NCBI GenBank assembly: GCA_900316045.1
Contig: ONBM01000011.1
Span: forward strand, 1 to 64,000
Length of the DNA stretch: 64,000 nucleotides
Direction: 5' to 3'
From: an uncultured Bacteroidales bacterium
GTDB taxonomy: Bacteria; Bacteroidota; Bacteroidia; Bacteroidales; UBA932
Shown: in pieces, positions 1-7,682 of the stretch
Numbering within the stretch: position 1 is the first letter of the stretch
How the letters are laid out: every line of letters starts with the position of its first letter
Notes under the pieces: model-generated
Database searches by the model: none
Told to the model about the DNA's origin: nothing
What the model saw: the letters and a program-made list of their open reading frames with translations, nothing else
Translations under genes and position numbers: made by a program

Positions 1-496
1 GGTGATGATATATGGTCATTATATATTATGATTGCCGTTTAGAAATGACTTGCGTGCAATGTAACGATTTAATTCTGAAAACACAATCAAAAAGAGAAAT
101 AAAATGACTGAAATCAATATCGAAACAGAGATGACTTCAGACAGGACAGGTAGAGAAAACTCTTCCTCTGTACCGCACGATAAGAAGCTTTTCGCATTGT
201 AATCAGAATCCTATGGATGAACAACCCTGCCGACCTCTTTCTTCCTCAAAATTAACCAATCGTCAATATCGGCAATATGTCAGTGAAACTCATTTGTACA
301 CAATCCTCTACAAGTTCAAAATGTCCGATGGCGCAAGCTGGGCAAAATGCAGGATGTCCGATGGTGCAAGAATTTTGGCAGGATTTGCAAGGTCTGTTCG
401 CCACCTTCACCCTTAATTTTGCAATGTGACAAGCAACAAATATGAAACTTGTCAGACGGATTGAAATCATCCGACGACAATTCAAATTATAAACGC
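1..496. other. Left-edge region without a convincing gene
   Basis: Reading from base 1 in frame 1, 13 codons run to a TAG at 40-42, which could be the tail of an upstream gene, but this is too short to judge. A 32-codon ATG frame (104-202, preceded by AAAAGAGAAAT) and a 67-codon frame (213-416) are open, but neither resembles a protein I recognise. The second frame contains the 11-codon repeat listed separately. A short frame 442-492 precedes the gene at 497. I would treat all of these as unproven. Confidence 0.4.
321..370 (+). repeat. Two direct copies of a 17-bp sequence
   Basis: ATGTCCGATGGCGCAAG (321-337) recurs at 354-370 with one mismatch. The 33-bp period equals 11 codons and both copies lie in the same frame of the 213-416 open frame (Met-Ser-Asp-Gly-Ala). 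A weaker relative occurs around 450 (TTGTCAGACGG). It could be a remnant of a duplicated coding segment or a pair of binding sites; nothing in the sequence decides. Confidence 0.6.
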
Positions 497-775
497 ATGA
501 AACTGCAGGGCAACAAGAAAACCACCGAGCAGCAGCGATATAACATAGAGTATGTGGAAGAACGCTTTCAGTTGCTCGACACCATCCGCGACATGATAGA
601 CATAGAGCTGGAGCGTCGAGGAGTGATGTCTGAGGGCGACCCTCATCATGAGAACCCGCCGCCCGATTCGAAAAACAGGGAGCCGTCGGAAGCCAAAACC
701 GAAGAGCCGAACGACTGTCCCTGTCGCACCCTTTGGCCGCGCATCGTGAGTTTCTTCACAGGCTGCCTGCTGTAA
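497..775 (+). CDS. Small hypothetical protein (92 aa)
   Basis: I do not recognise this protein. The first ~45 residues are charged and helical (ending IDIELERRG), the middle is rich in Pro, Glu, Asp and Asn, and the C-terminus is short and hydrophobic (RIVSFFTGCLL). An in-frame TTG at 449 would add 16 residues, but ATG 497 is the more natural start; no clear ribosome-binding site is visible for either. The gene ends 48 bp before the OmpA-type frame and is on the same strand, so it may be cotranscribed with the two envelope genes downstream. Confidence 0.45.
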   Translation: MKLQGNKKTTEQQRYNIEYVEERFQLLDTIRDMIDIELERRGVMSEGDPHHENPPPDSKNREPSEAKTEEPNDCPCRTLWPRIVSFFTGCLL

Positions 776-823
776 ATATATAAGGATTAGGACAACATAC
801 ATTCATCAACCTTTTAATTCAAA

Positions 824-2161
824 TTGAAATATGAACAGAAGACGATCGAAACCGCTCATTCCGCTTCTTGGCGGAAGATGGGCAAGAGCATGTCTCACCG
901 CACTGCTCAGGCGCAGACGGCGGATGAGGGCAGAACGCAGCCGCCACGAGACCAGAACCGCGAACTGCGCACAGGCACCTGGAGCATCTATGCCGAGGGC
1001 GGACTGTCGTGGGCTACAGATGTCTGGTATCAGAACCTTGATGCCAAGAAGAGCTACAAAGTCGCACCTGCCGTTGGCGGCGGCGTGGACTACACCATCC
1101 GTCCGTGGGTGCGCATGGGGGCGGAGTACCTCTGGTCGCGCTACCGCCGTGAACAGCGCTTTTCGCAGCTCGACACGAAGACGATGCCCGTCAAGGCATA
1201 CGGCAACTACCTGGTGAACTACCACGACGCCAGGCTCGGCGCTGGTTTCAACGTCATGGAACTGTGGCCGAACCGCCGCACGCAGTGGCTCAACATCTGG
1301 GCAGGCACGGGCGTGGGCTGCACCTTCGCAAAGGGCAACGAGTACGGCATCTATTTCAGCAACACCAAGACGCAAGGCGGCAAGACCTCGCCTTTCATCG
1401 ACGGTGAGAGCGTCAGCAACGACGGCTCCATCACCATGACGGGCAGCGTGCGGACGAGCAACCGGCACGAAAACTTCAAGAAGCTCTACGTTCCTGCTTC
1501 TCTTCACATCGAGGCCGATGTGAGCCGGCAGCTCAGCATAGGGCTGAAAGGTGAAATCGACTGGCTGATGAACCGCAAGGCCATCGCCCCGAAGAACTAT
1601 GCCTTCGCCCTTGTCACCCTGCGGTACAACTTCGTGGCGAGCCGCGCCAAGGTGCAGCGTACCCGCTATGAAGGCGAAATCGCCACGCTGGGCGACCGCC
1701 TGAACGTCCTGCAACGCAAAGCCGCCGAAGCCAAGGAACTGGCAGACGAGGCAGAGAACGCACGCCGACAGGCCGAGCAGAAGAACGCCGACCTCCAGCA
1801 TCGCTTGCAAGACTGCGAGACTGCCAAACCTGCCGTCACCGCAGCCGTGCAGCCTTCGCACTTCGTGCAGTTCGACCACAACAGCTCCTTTATCAGCCGT
1901 GCCGAAGCCGACCGGCTGAAAGCCTTCGCCCAGAGCGTGCGCGGCAAGAAACTTTCCCTCTTGGCCGAGGCCAGCACGCCAGGCAGCGACGATTACAACG
2001 TGCAGCTCTCCGAGCGTCGCCTCCGCCGTGTGGTGGAAGCCCTCGTCAAGGAAGGCTTCTCTCCGGAAGACCTCCATCCTACGACCGCCATCGGCGAGCA
2101 GAACGGCAAGCCGTCGGCGGAGGGCCGCAGAGTAACAATAACCGTAGAACAAAGCAAGTAA
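824..2161 (+). CDS. OmpA-family outer-membrane protein with a damaged N-terminus
   Basis: The protein probably tethers the outer membrane to peptidoglycan. Residues ~45-270 look like a transmembrane beta-barrel (alternating aromatic strands, ending FALVTLRYNFVA). Residues ~275-335 form an Ala/Glu-rich coiled coil, and the last ~105 residues are an OmpA-C domain starting HFVQFDHNSSFI and containing LSERRLRRVVEAL. The reading frame has no good start: only TTG at 824 or short ATGs at 878/890. An ATG at 831 lies in another frame and encodes a basic-then-hydrophobic start (MNRRRSKPLIPLL), while this frame supplies the signal-peptidase-like AQAQTA. A one-base deletion near 865-870 would explain this. 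Followed after 22 bp by a lipoprotein gene. GC-richer than the core genes. Confidence 0.75.
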   Translation: MKYEQKTIETAHSASWRKMGKSMSHRTAQAQTADEGRTQPPRDQNRELRTGTWSIYAEGGLSWATDVWYQNLDAKKSYKVAPAVGGGVDYTIRPWVRMGAEYLWSRYRREQRFSQLDTKTMPVKAYGNYLVNYHDARLGAGFNVMELWPNRRTQWLNIWAGTGVGCTFAKGNEYGIYFSNTKTQGGKTSPFIDGESVSNDGSITMTGSVRTSNRHENFKKLYVPASLHIEADVSRQLSIGLKGEIDWLMNRKAIAPKNYAFALVTLRYNFVASRAKVQRTRYEGEIATLGDRLNVLQRKAAEAKELADEAENARRQAEQKNADLQHRLQDCETAKPAVTAAVQPSHFVQFDHNSSFISRAEADRLKAFAQSVRGKKLSLLAEASTPGSDDYNVQLSERRLRRVVEALVKEGFSPEDLHPTTAIGEQNGKPSAEGRRVTITVEQSK

Positions 2162-2183
2162 AACAATTAAATACGACAATTAT

Positions 2184-3572
2184 ATGAAACGCATCAAATT
2201 CATCCTGCTTGCCATCGCCATGCTGCTGGCAGCACCTGCGTTCCTCACCTCATGTCAGGAGGACGCACCCGAAATCAACTACACGATCAACGTGTCGGTA
2301 ATCAACGACTTCACCAAGGTGGTGGAGGCCATCAACAACGGCTCGCTCAAGAACGAACAGGCCATTGCGAAACTCACCGAGGCCATCGACAAGATGAACG
2401 CCGACCAGCAGACCAAGCTGCAGGCCATCATCGACGTGCTGAACTCAGTGAACGCCACGCTCGACACCAAGCTCGCAGCCATCGAGGCGGCGATGAAGGC
2501 TCAAACGCTCACCCTTGAGAGCAAACTCGCCCTCTTGGAAACGGCTATCAAGAACCAGACCCTCAAGCAGGAGGAAATGGCAGACAAGATCGTCGCCGCC
2601 ATCGACAACCTCAAAGGCAGTATGGATGAGAAGATGGAAGCCATCACTGCGGCCATCAACAACGTGAACACTGCGCTCCAGAGCAAGCTCGCCCTCATCG
2701 AGGCGGCTATCAAGGCGCAGACCCTCTCGATGGAAGCCAAGCTCGACCTGCTCGAACAGGCCATCAAGGCACTGCCCGACTACACCTCGCAGCTCGAAGC
2801 CATCAAGACAGCCATTGCCAACCTGCCCGACTATGGCGACAAACTCTCTGCCATCGAGGCGGCCATCAAGGGAATGCCGAACTACAGCGACAAATTCGAT
2901 GCTGTGGTAGCAGCCTTGGGAGAAATGAAGACGCAGATTGAGGCACTCGGCACAGGTCAGACCGCCATCGCCACAGAGATAGGCAAGGTGACCGCAGCCA
3001 TCAACGCCCTCATTGCCGAAGTGAAGAGCGGCAATACCGGCGCAGCCGCGGCCCTCGCACAGATCATCGCCAAACTTGAGGAACTCAAGGCTGCCATAGG
3101 AAGCGGAGGTGGCAGCACCCCTGTCTTTACCAACACCGTTACTCTTGACGGCGTGACAATGCCGATTCTCAGCGCGGCCATAGATAAATCGGACTTGGAA
3201 GAAGAGAATAACTATGATATATACCTCTTCCTCTCCGAGGACAAACAGAAGTACATTGAGATCATGGCCTCTGGCACGCACCACAACGGCAACACCTTGG
3301 AACTTACCCAAAAAGAAGACGAGCACGACGGATGGTACTGGGCTGTTGAAATGCGTAATCCCAACTTATTATTTCAAACTTTTGCTAAGCCAGGGACCGA
3401 ATATCCGGTCTTCCTAAGCGGCACGCTCCTGGTCAAGCGCATCGGCACCGGGACAGAATTTGAGATAACGCTCAAGGACGGCAAGGTAAAAGGCGGCGGT
3501 ATGTATGGCGACGGCTTTGAACACACCGTCAGTCTGGATTTCAAGGGCGAGTTGGAATTTGATGAATTTTAA
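2184..3572 (+). CDS. Repetitive coiled-coil lipoprotein
   Basis: This is an exported lipoprotein of unknown function. The signal peptide ends at a lipobox (FLTSC), placing the mature protein on a membrane surface. Residues ~30-305 are almost wholly alpha-helical with diverged repeats: units of the KLALIEAAIKAQTL type, then three ~18-residue units beginning LPDY/MPNY and containing AI-AAI. A Gly/Ser linker (GSGGGS) leads into a ~150-residue C-terminal beta-rich domain. The layout suggests an extended, probably oligomeric stalk bearing a globular head. ATG 2184 follows the OmpA-type gene by 22 bp, so the two are likely cotranscribed. The repeats are visible in the DNA as well, and composition is GC-richer than the core genes. 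Confidence 0.8.
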   Translation: MKRIKFILLAIAMLLAAPAFLTSCQEDAPEINYTINVSVINDFTKVVEAINNGSLKNEQAIAKLTEAIDKMNADQQTKLQAIIDVLNSVNATLDTKLAAIEAAMKAQTLTLESKLALLETAIKNQTLKQEEMADKIVAAIDNLKGSMDEKMEAITAAINNVNTALQSKLALIEAAIKAQTLSMEAKLDLLEQAIKALPDYTSQLEAIKTAIANLPDYGDKLSAIEAAIKGMPNYSDKFDAVVAALGEMKTQIEALGTGQTAIATEIGKVTAAINALIAEVKSGNTGAAAALAQIIAKLEELKAAIGSGGGSTPVFTNTVTLDGVTMPILSAAIDKSDLEEENNYDIYLFLSEDKQKYIEIMASGTHHNGNTLELTQKEDEHDGWYWAVEMRNPNLLFQTFAKPGTEYPVFLSGTLLVKRIGTGTEFEITLKDGKVKGGGMYGDGFEHTVSLDFKGELEFDEF

Positions 3573-3661
3573 TAATAGCCCATTCATTCTTTAGGAACAA
3601 AGAGAAGAGTCAAACGATCTCATCCTATGGAGTGTATCAGACGTCAAAGAGCGTAGGAAGT

Positions 3662-3696
3662 TTCTCCTCTCGCCGCTTTTGAGGGCGAGAGGAGAA
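3662..3696. other. Perfect 13-bp stem hairpin after the lipoprotein gene
   Basis: TTCTCCTCTCGCC (3662-3674) pairs exactly with GGCGAGAGGAGAA (3684-3696) around a 9-base loop. No T-tract follows on the plus strand (the next bases are TAACAAAAAAAC), so it is not a classical plus-strand terminator. It may protect or end the transcript of the envelope genes. On the minus strand the T-rich side lies before the stem. Confidence 0.6.
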
Positions 3697-3738
3697 TAAC
3701 AAAAAAACAATATGTTTCATCCTTAAAATCAAGAAGAA

Positions 3739-4194
3739 ATGGAAACGAAGAACATCAACAGGCGCCCCCGGCCAATGGTCGTAAACAAGAAAGCGGTGGA
3801 GAACATCGGAACGGACACCGTGCGCAACTTCTCACGCTACAACAGCGCCACGAGGAACGCCATCGGCAGGCGTATCATCGAAATGGCGGGCGAGGTGGCT
3901 CGCCCCGGTGCCGGTGGAGTATATAGTTTCGACCCCGACCACGGCTGCGGTTCGGTGCCCATCAGGGTGAAGTGGCGCGACAGGTTCAAGGGCATCATCA
4001 TCGTCGTTACCGGTGGCGGAATCATCATCATACACATCTTCCCCCCGATACCCCGACCGAAGCCCAACCCCGTAGCCGACCTGAAGGAACTCAACGGCGC
4101 GGAGTTCACCCCCGGCGTGAAGTACGGCGACATGCGAACCATCGACATCAGGAGAGACGGCAAGCCGATAGGCGAAATCCGAATCATCGCCTAA
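3739..4194 (+). CDS. Hypothetical protein with one hydrophobic segment (151 aa)
   Basis: I do not recognise this protein. It has a basic N-terminus (~45 residues), a Gly/Cys-containing middle, one strongly hydrophobic stretch around residues 84-103 (GIIIVVTGGGIIIIHIF) followed by a Pro-rich linker, and a ~45-residue C-terminal part ending in a beta-like DIRRDGKPIGEIRIIA. This suggests a single-pass membrane protein or a buried beta hairpin. ATG 3739 is preceded by AAGAAGAA. It lies between a hairpin and a detached sorting-signal fragment in a patch that otherwise looks accessory. Confidence 0.55.
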   Translation: METKNINRRPRPMVVNKKAVENIGTDTVRNFSRYNSATRNAIGRRIIEMAGEVARPGAGGVYSFDPDHGCGSVPIRVKWRDRFKGIIIVVTGGGIIIIHIFPPIPRPKPNPVADLKELNGAEFTPGVKYGDMRTIDIRRDGKPIGEIRIIA

Positions 4195-4218
4195 GAGTAA
4201 CCAACGACCAACAAACAA

Positions 4219-4326
4219 GATGGTAGTCGATCGCATCGTGCGCGAAACCTCGCTCTCGGCACTTCGCTCGACGGTCTGCCAAAGGGCATCTACATCGTAG
4301 ATGGGAAGAAAGTCATCAAGGAGTAA
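4219..4326 (+). pseudogene. Detached T9SS C-terminal sorting-signal fragment
   Basis: One frame here ends LPKGIYIVDGKKVIKE and stops at 4324-4326. The pattern LPxGIYIVxGKKV is characteristic of the C-terminal type A sorting signal of proteins exported by the Bacteroidota type IX (Por) secretion system. No start or passenger domain remains: upstream the frame reads only ~20 unrelated codons and comes right after the stop of the preceding gene. I read it as the 3-prime stump of a lost secreted-protein gene. A Bacteroidetes-type terminator follows at 4350. Confidence 0.6.
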
Positions 4327-4349
4327 GAATCATTTATATTCAATAACCC

Positions 4350-4393
4350 GCCTCCGCAATCGCCGTAAGCATATTTTACGAATTTGCGGAGGC
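4350..4393 (+). terminator. Rho-independent terminator
   Basis: GCCTCCGCAA (4350-4359) pairs with TTGCGGAGGC (4384-4393), followed by ATCATTTTATCC. It lies directly after the sorting-signal fragment, so it probably ended the gene of which that fragment is the remainder. Confidence 0.7.
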
Positions 4394-4732
4394 ATCATTT
4401 TATCCGAAGCGTGAAACGATTTAAGCAATAACCGCAATTGGAGGACATTCTCTCCCTGCATTCAACTGACGAGTCATGCCAAGTGGCTGCCGAAGAAGTT
4501 CGCTTGGCTGCGCTTGCCGTGAGCGTGAAATAGGACTCCCTGACGGCGATGTACCGCACGCTGCGCCACACCGCCTGCCATCTGAACGGACTGAACAGCG
4601 CATGTCTGAATGGCAGAATGTCAGAAAAAACGAAATTGACAAAAGCACCTTTCGTGCTTGATAGTTTGAAGATTGTTAAGTATTTTTGCGAGTTCAATAT
4701 TATTTTGAATAGTTAAATATACATTAAGCAAT
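4394..4732. other. Intergenic gap with a possible decayed ORF
   Basis: No intact gene is seen. One plus-strand frame stays open from 4432 to 4716 except for a single TAG at 4531-4533. The halves read as plausible protein (EDILSLHSTDES before; DSLTAMYRTLRHTACHLNGL after), with no recognised family. The last ~50 bases are AT-rich and must contain the promoter of the decarboxylase operon starting at 4733. Confidence 0.35.
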
Positions 4733-6295
4733 ATGAGCATCCAGCAGGAGAACATAAAAAAGCTCGTCGATCGCAGGGCAGCAGCCAAGCTTGGCGGAGG
4801 CCAGAAAAGAATCGACGCTCAACATGCCAAAGGCAAACTCACGGCTAGGGAAAGAATAGCCCTTCTATTGGACGAGAACAGCTTTGAAGAGTACGACATG
4901 TTCGTGCATCATCGCTGCGCTAATTTCGGTATGGAGAAAGAACATTTTGACGGAGACGGCGTCGTTACAGGAATGGGAACGATAAACGGCCGCCTGGTCT
5001 ATGTGTGCGCACAGGATTTCACCGTATCGGGTGGTTCTCTCTCAAAGACCATGTCTGAAAAGATGTGCAAAGTAATGGATCTGGCTGCTCGCAACGGAGC
5101 GCCGCTGATCAGCCTGAACGATTCGGGCGGGGCCAGAATACAGGAAGGCGTAGATGCGCTGGCAGGATACGGAGAAATATTCGAAAGGAACATCCTATAT
5201 TCAGGGGTAGTTCCTCAGATCTCCGGAATATTCGGTCCTTGTGCCGGAGGAGCCGTATACTCCCCTGCCCTCACCGATTTCACTGTAATGGTCAAGAACA
5301 CATCTTACATGTTCCTGACTGGACCTGCCGTGGTCAAGAGCGTGCTGGGAGAGGAGGTGAGCCAGGAAGAGCTTGGCGGAGCCAGCGTGCATGCATCCAA
5401 GAGCGGCGTGGCTCATTTCGCTGCCGAGAACGAGCAGGAAGGAATAGACATAATTAAGGAATTGCTAAGCTTCATTCCGCAGAACAACATGGAAGAAGCC
5501 CCCAGGGTGGCTACCGACGATCCGGTGTGCAGGGCAGACGACTCTTTGAACGAGATCATCCCGGACAATCCTAATCAGGCTTACGACATGTACAAGGTAA
5601 TAGCCAGCATAGCTGACGATGGGAAATTCTTTGAAATCCACAAGAATTTCGCCAAGAACATCATCGTCGGCTTCGCACACCTGAACGGACGCAGCGTAGG
5701 CATTGTCGCAAACCAGCCGAAAGTGCTGGCAGGAGTTTTGGACATCAACGCATCTAGGAAAGGGGCTCGCTTCGTGCGCTTCTGCGACGCATTCAATATT
5801 CCTATAGTTTCGCTGGTGGACGTTCCAGGCTTCCTGCCTGGAACGCAGCAGGAATACGGCGCCGTCATCACAAACGGGGCAAAACTCCTTTACGCCTACG
5901 GTGAAGCCACGGTGCCGAAGGTTACCGTAGAGCTGCGGAAAAGCTACGGCGGATCATACATCGTAATGAGCAGCAAGCATTTAAGGTCTGACATTGTGTA
6001 CGCATGGCCATCGGCAGAAATTGCGGTCATGGGTGCTGACGGGGCCGTAAACGTGCTGTATGCCAAGGAGATGAAAGCCGTCGAAGACCCGGCGGAGAAG
6101 GCAAAGCTGCGCGCCGAGAAAAAAGCGGAATATGAGGAATTGTTCAGCAATCCTTACCAGGCTGCGGAAAAAGGTTACATAGATGACGTGATAGAGCCTC
6201 GCAACACTCGTTTTCGCGTGATCAGAGCCTTGGAAGCTCTGGCCGGTAAGAAGCAGAGCATCCCTGCCAAGAAACATGACAATCTGCCTTTGTAA
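4733..6295 (+). CDS. mmdA: Methylmalonyl-CoA decarboxylase alpha / acyl-CoA carboxyltransferase
   Basis: This is the carboxyltransferase subunit that moves CO2 from methylmalonyl-CoA (or an allied acyl-CoA) to the biotin carrier. 520 residues is the family length. The crotonase-like N-domain has [11 protein letters not shown] near residue 125 and [14 protein letters not shown] (~165); the C-domain has [15 protein letters not shown] (~365) and ends in [14 protein letters not shown]. It heads a four-gene operon with gamma, biotin-carrier and beta subunits, which marks it as a Na+-pumping decarboxylase rather than a free propionyl-CoA carboxylase. ATG 4733 follows an AT-rich promoter region. It would serve the succinate-propionate pathway, exporting Na+ from the cytoplasm. 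The acyl substrate is inferred from context. Confidence 0.92.
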   Translation: MSIQQENIKKLVDRRAAAKLGGGQKRIDAQHAKGKLTARERIALLLDENSFEEYDMFVHHRCANFGMEKEHFDGDGVVTGMGTINGRLVYVCAQDFTVSGGSLSKTMSEKMCKVMDLAARNGAPLISLNDSGGARIQEGVDALAGYGEIFERNILYSGVVPQISGIFGPCAGGAVYSPALTDFTVMVKNTSYMFLTGPAVVKSVLGEEVSQEELGGASVHASKSGVAHFAAENEQEGIDIIKELLSFIPQNNMEEAPRVATDDPVCRADDSLNEIIPDNPNQAYDMYKVIASIADDGKFFEIHKNFAKNIIVGFAHLNGRSVGIVANQPKVLAGVLDINASRKGARFVRFCDAFNIPIVSLVDVPGFLPGTQQEYGAVITNGAKLLYAYGEATVPKVTVELRKSYGGSYIVMSSKHLRSDIVYAWPSAEIAVMGADGAVNVLYAKEMKAVEDPAEKAKLRAEKKAEYEELFSNPYQAAEKGYIDDVIEPRNTRFRVIRALEALAGKKQSIPAKKHDNLPL

Positions 6296-6297
6296 AA

Positions 6298-7221
6298 ATG
6301 AGATATAAAAATATATTAACAATTGCTGCCGGACTGCTATCCTGCCTCGCAACGCTATCTGCGCAGAATCTCTCTGACATGAGGGTCACTGAGATCGTCG
6401 CGGACAACGAGACAGGACTGGTTGACGATTTCGGGGTCAGGAGCGGATGGATAGAGCTGTTCAACAATTCCTACGGTACTGTCAGCTATGGCGGATGCTA
6501 CCTGACCAACGATCGCTCGGATCTGAAGAAATACCGCATCCCAGCCAATGACAAGTCCACGACTCTGAAACCTCGCCAAAGCGTACTGTTCTTTGCCGGC
6601 GGAAGCGGAGAGAAGGGCACGTATTACACGAACTTCATCGTGGAGAAAGGCCAGACCGTCTACATGGTCAGCAACGACGGAAGGACGATAATCGACTCTC
6701 TGAAGGTGCCTGAAGATCTTCAGCCCGACAGAAGCGTGAAGAAAGTCCCGGCAGGCATAAAGGAGACCGATTTCGAAATCGAAAACAATTCGGTTCCTAC
6801 ACCAGGAAGCTATAACGGAGATGTGAATGCCAAGACCAAAAGCCAGGAAGTCAAGGAGAAGGATCCGTACGGATGGATTCTGACTCTCATTTCTGTGCTG
6901 ACTGTGTTCATATCCCTGACGATCCTTGCTTTCATATTCACTGCGATAGGGAATCGCAGCACAAGGGATAAAAAACCTAAGGAGAAAAAAGCTTCGAAGA
7001 AATATTCAGAGAATATGTCTCCGGAGGTTGCAGCCGCCATTTCCATCGCCCTGTCGCAAGAATTCGGCGGCGAGGCCTTCGCTGCCATAGCCCTTGCCCT
7101 GGATGATTATCTGGGAGGCGGGGTTCACGATGCCGAGAGCTATGTAATCACCATCAAGCCGACCCCCGGAAGCCTGTGGAACGAGAAAGCTCAGAATTTC
7201 AGACAATTACCAAGAAAATAA
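6298..7221 (+). CDS. Lamin-tail domain + OadG gamma subunit fusion
   Basis: This is the small membrane subunit of the decarboxylase with an unusual exported N-terminal domain. Residues 1-23 are a signal peptide (TLSAQ). Residues ~25-170 form a beta-rich domain of the lamin-tail type (WIELFNNS, YLTNDRSDLKKYRIP, PTPGSYN). Residues ~190-217 are a single transmembrane segment, followed by a basic linker and a conserved ~60-residue OadG-like tail (SPEVAAAISIALSQ). The tail faces the cytoplasm and the lamin-tail domain the periplasm. It starts 2 bp after the mmdA stop and precedes the biotin carrier. Standalone OadG proteins are ~80-100 residues, so this one carries about 200 extra. The periplasmic domain's role is unknown. 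Confidence 0.82.
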   Translation: MRYKNILTIAAGLLSCLATLSAQNLSDMRVTEIVADNETGLVDDFGVRSGWIELFNNSYGTVSYGGCYLTNDRSDLKKYRIPANDKSTTLKPRQSVLFFAGGSGEKGTYYTNFIVEKGQTVYMVSNDGRTIIDSLKVPEDLQPDRSVKKVPAGIKETDFEIENNSVPTPGSYNGDVNAKTKSQEVKEKDPYGWILTLISVLTVFISLTILAFIFTAIGNRSTRDKKPKEKKASKKYSENMSPEVAAAISIALSQEFGGEAFAAIALALDDYLGGGVHDAESYVITIKPTPGSLWNEKAQNFRQLPRK

Positions 7222-7232
7222 TAGTGACTAAT

Positions 7233-7670
7233 ATGAAGACTTACAAATTCAAGATCAACGGCAACGAATATTCCGTTGACATCAATTCAGTTGAAGGTAA
7301 CATAGCTGACGTAACCGTCAATGGTGCATCCTACAAAGTTGAGATGGAGAACGCACCGGTAGTTCCTGCCGCCCCAGCAGCAGCTCCGGCCACCGTGACG
7401 CCTACTGCAGCCCCAGCGCCAGTGGCTCAGGCTGCTCCAGCAGCCGCATCGGGAGAAGGCAAGCCTGTCCAGGCTCCGATGCCGGGAGTCATCCTAGAGG
7501 TCTCGGTTAAGGTTGGCGATAAGGTTAAGGCCGGCCAGAAAGTGGCTGTCCTTGAAGCCATGAAGATGGAAAATGAAATTGACGCCCCTGCGGACGGAAC
7601 TGTCACAGCCGTGCTGGTAAGCAAAGGTGACTCAGTGAACGTTGACCAGGATATCGTGAAAATAGCATAG
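7233..7670 (+). CDS. mmdC: Biotin carrier subunit of the decarboxylase
   Basis: This is the carboxyl-biotin carrier shuttling CO2 between the alpha and beta subunits. The biotinyl domain (residues ~75-145) has EAMKMENEI, with Lys111 as the biotinylation site. It is preceded by a flexible Ala/Pro linker (~41-72) and a short N-terminal segment typical of decarboxylase carriers. The start is ATG 7233 (145 aa), which sits in the AATATG context seen for many genes here; an upstream in-frame codon at 7176 would overlap the preceding gene. Third gene of the operon. Confidence 0.92.
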   Translation: MKTYKFKINGNEYSVDINSVEGNIADVTVNGASYKVEMENAPVVPAAPAAAPATVTPTAAPAPVAQAAPAAASGEGKPVQAPMPGVILEVSVKVGDKVKAGQKVAVLEAMKMENEIDAPADGTVTAVLVSKGDSVNVDQDIVKIA

Positions 7671-7682
7671 GCCTAATTCTGA

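Noticed and set aside
321..370. CRISPR-like repeat
   Set aside because: There are only two copies, with an unequal partial third, and no cas genes.
806..2179. Long minus-strand open frame opposite the OmpA-type gene
   Set aside because: The plus strand encodes a recognisable OmpA-C domain and coiled coil. The minus frame is a by-product of GC-rich codons.
2445..3326. Minus-strand frame of 293 codons opposite the coiled-coil lipoprotein
   Set aside because: It mirrors the repeats of the real gene and has no family features.
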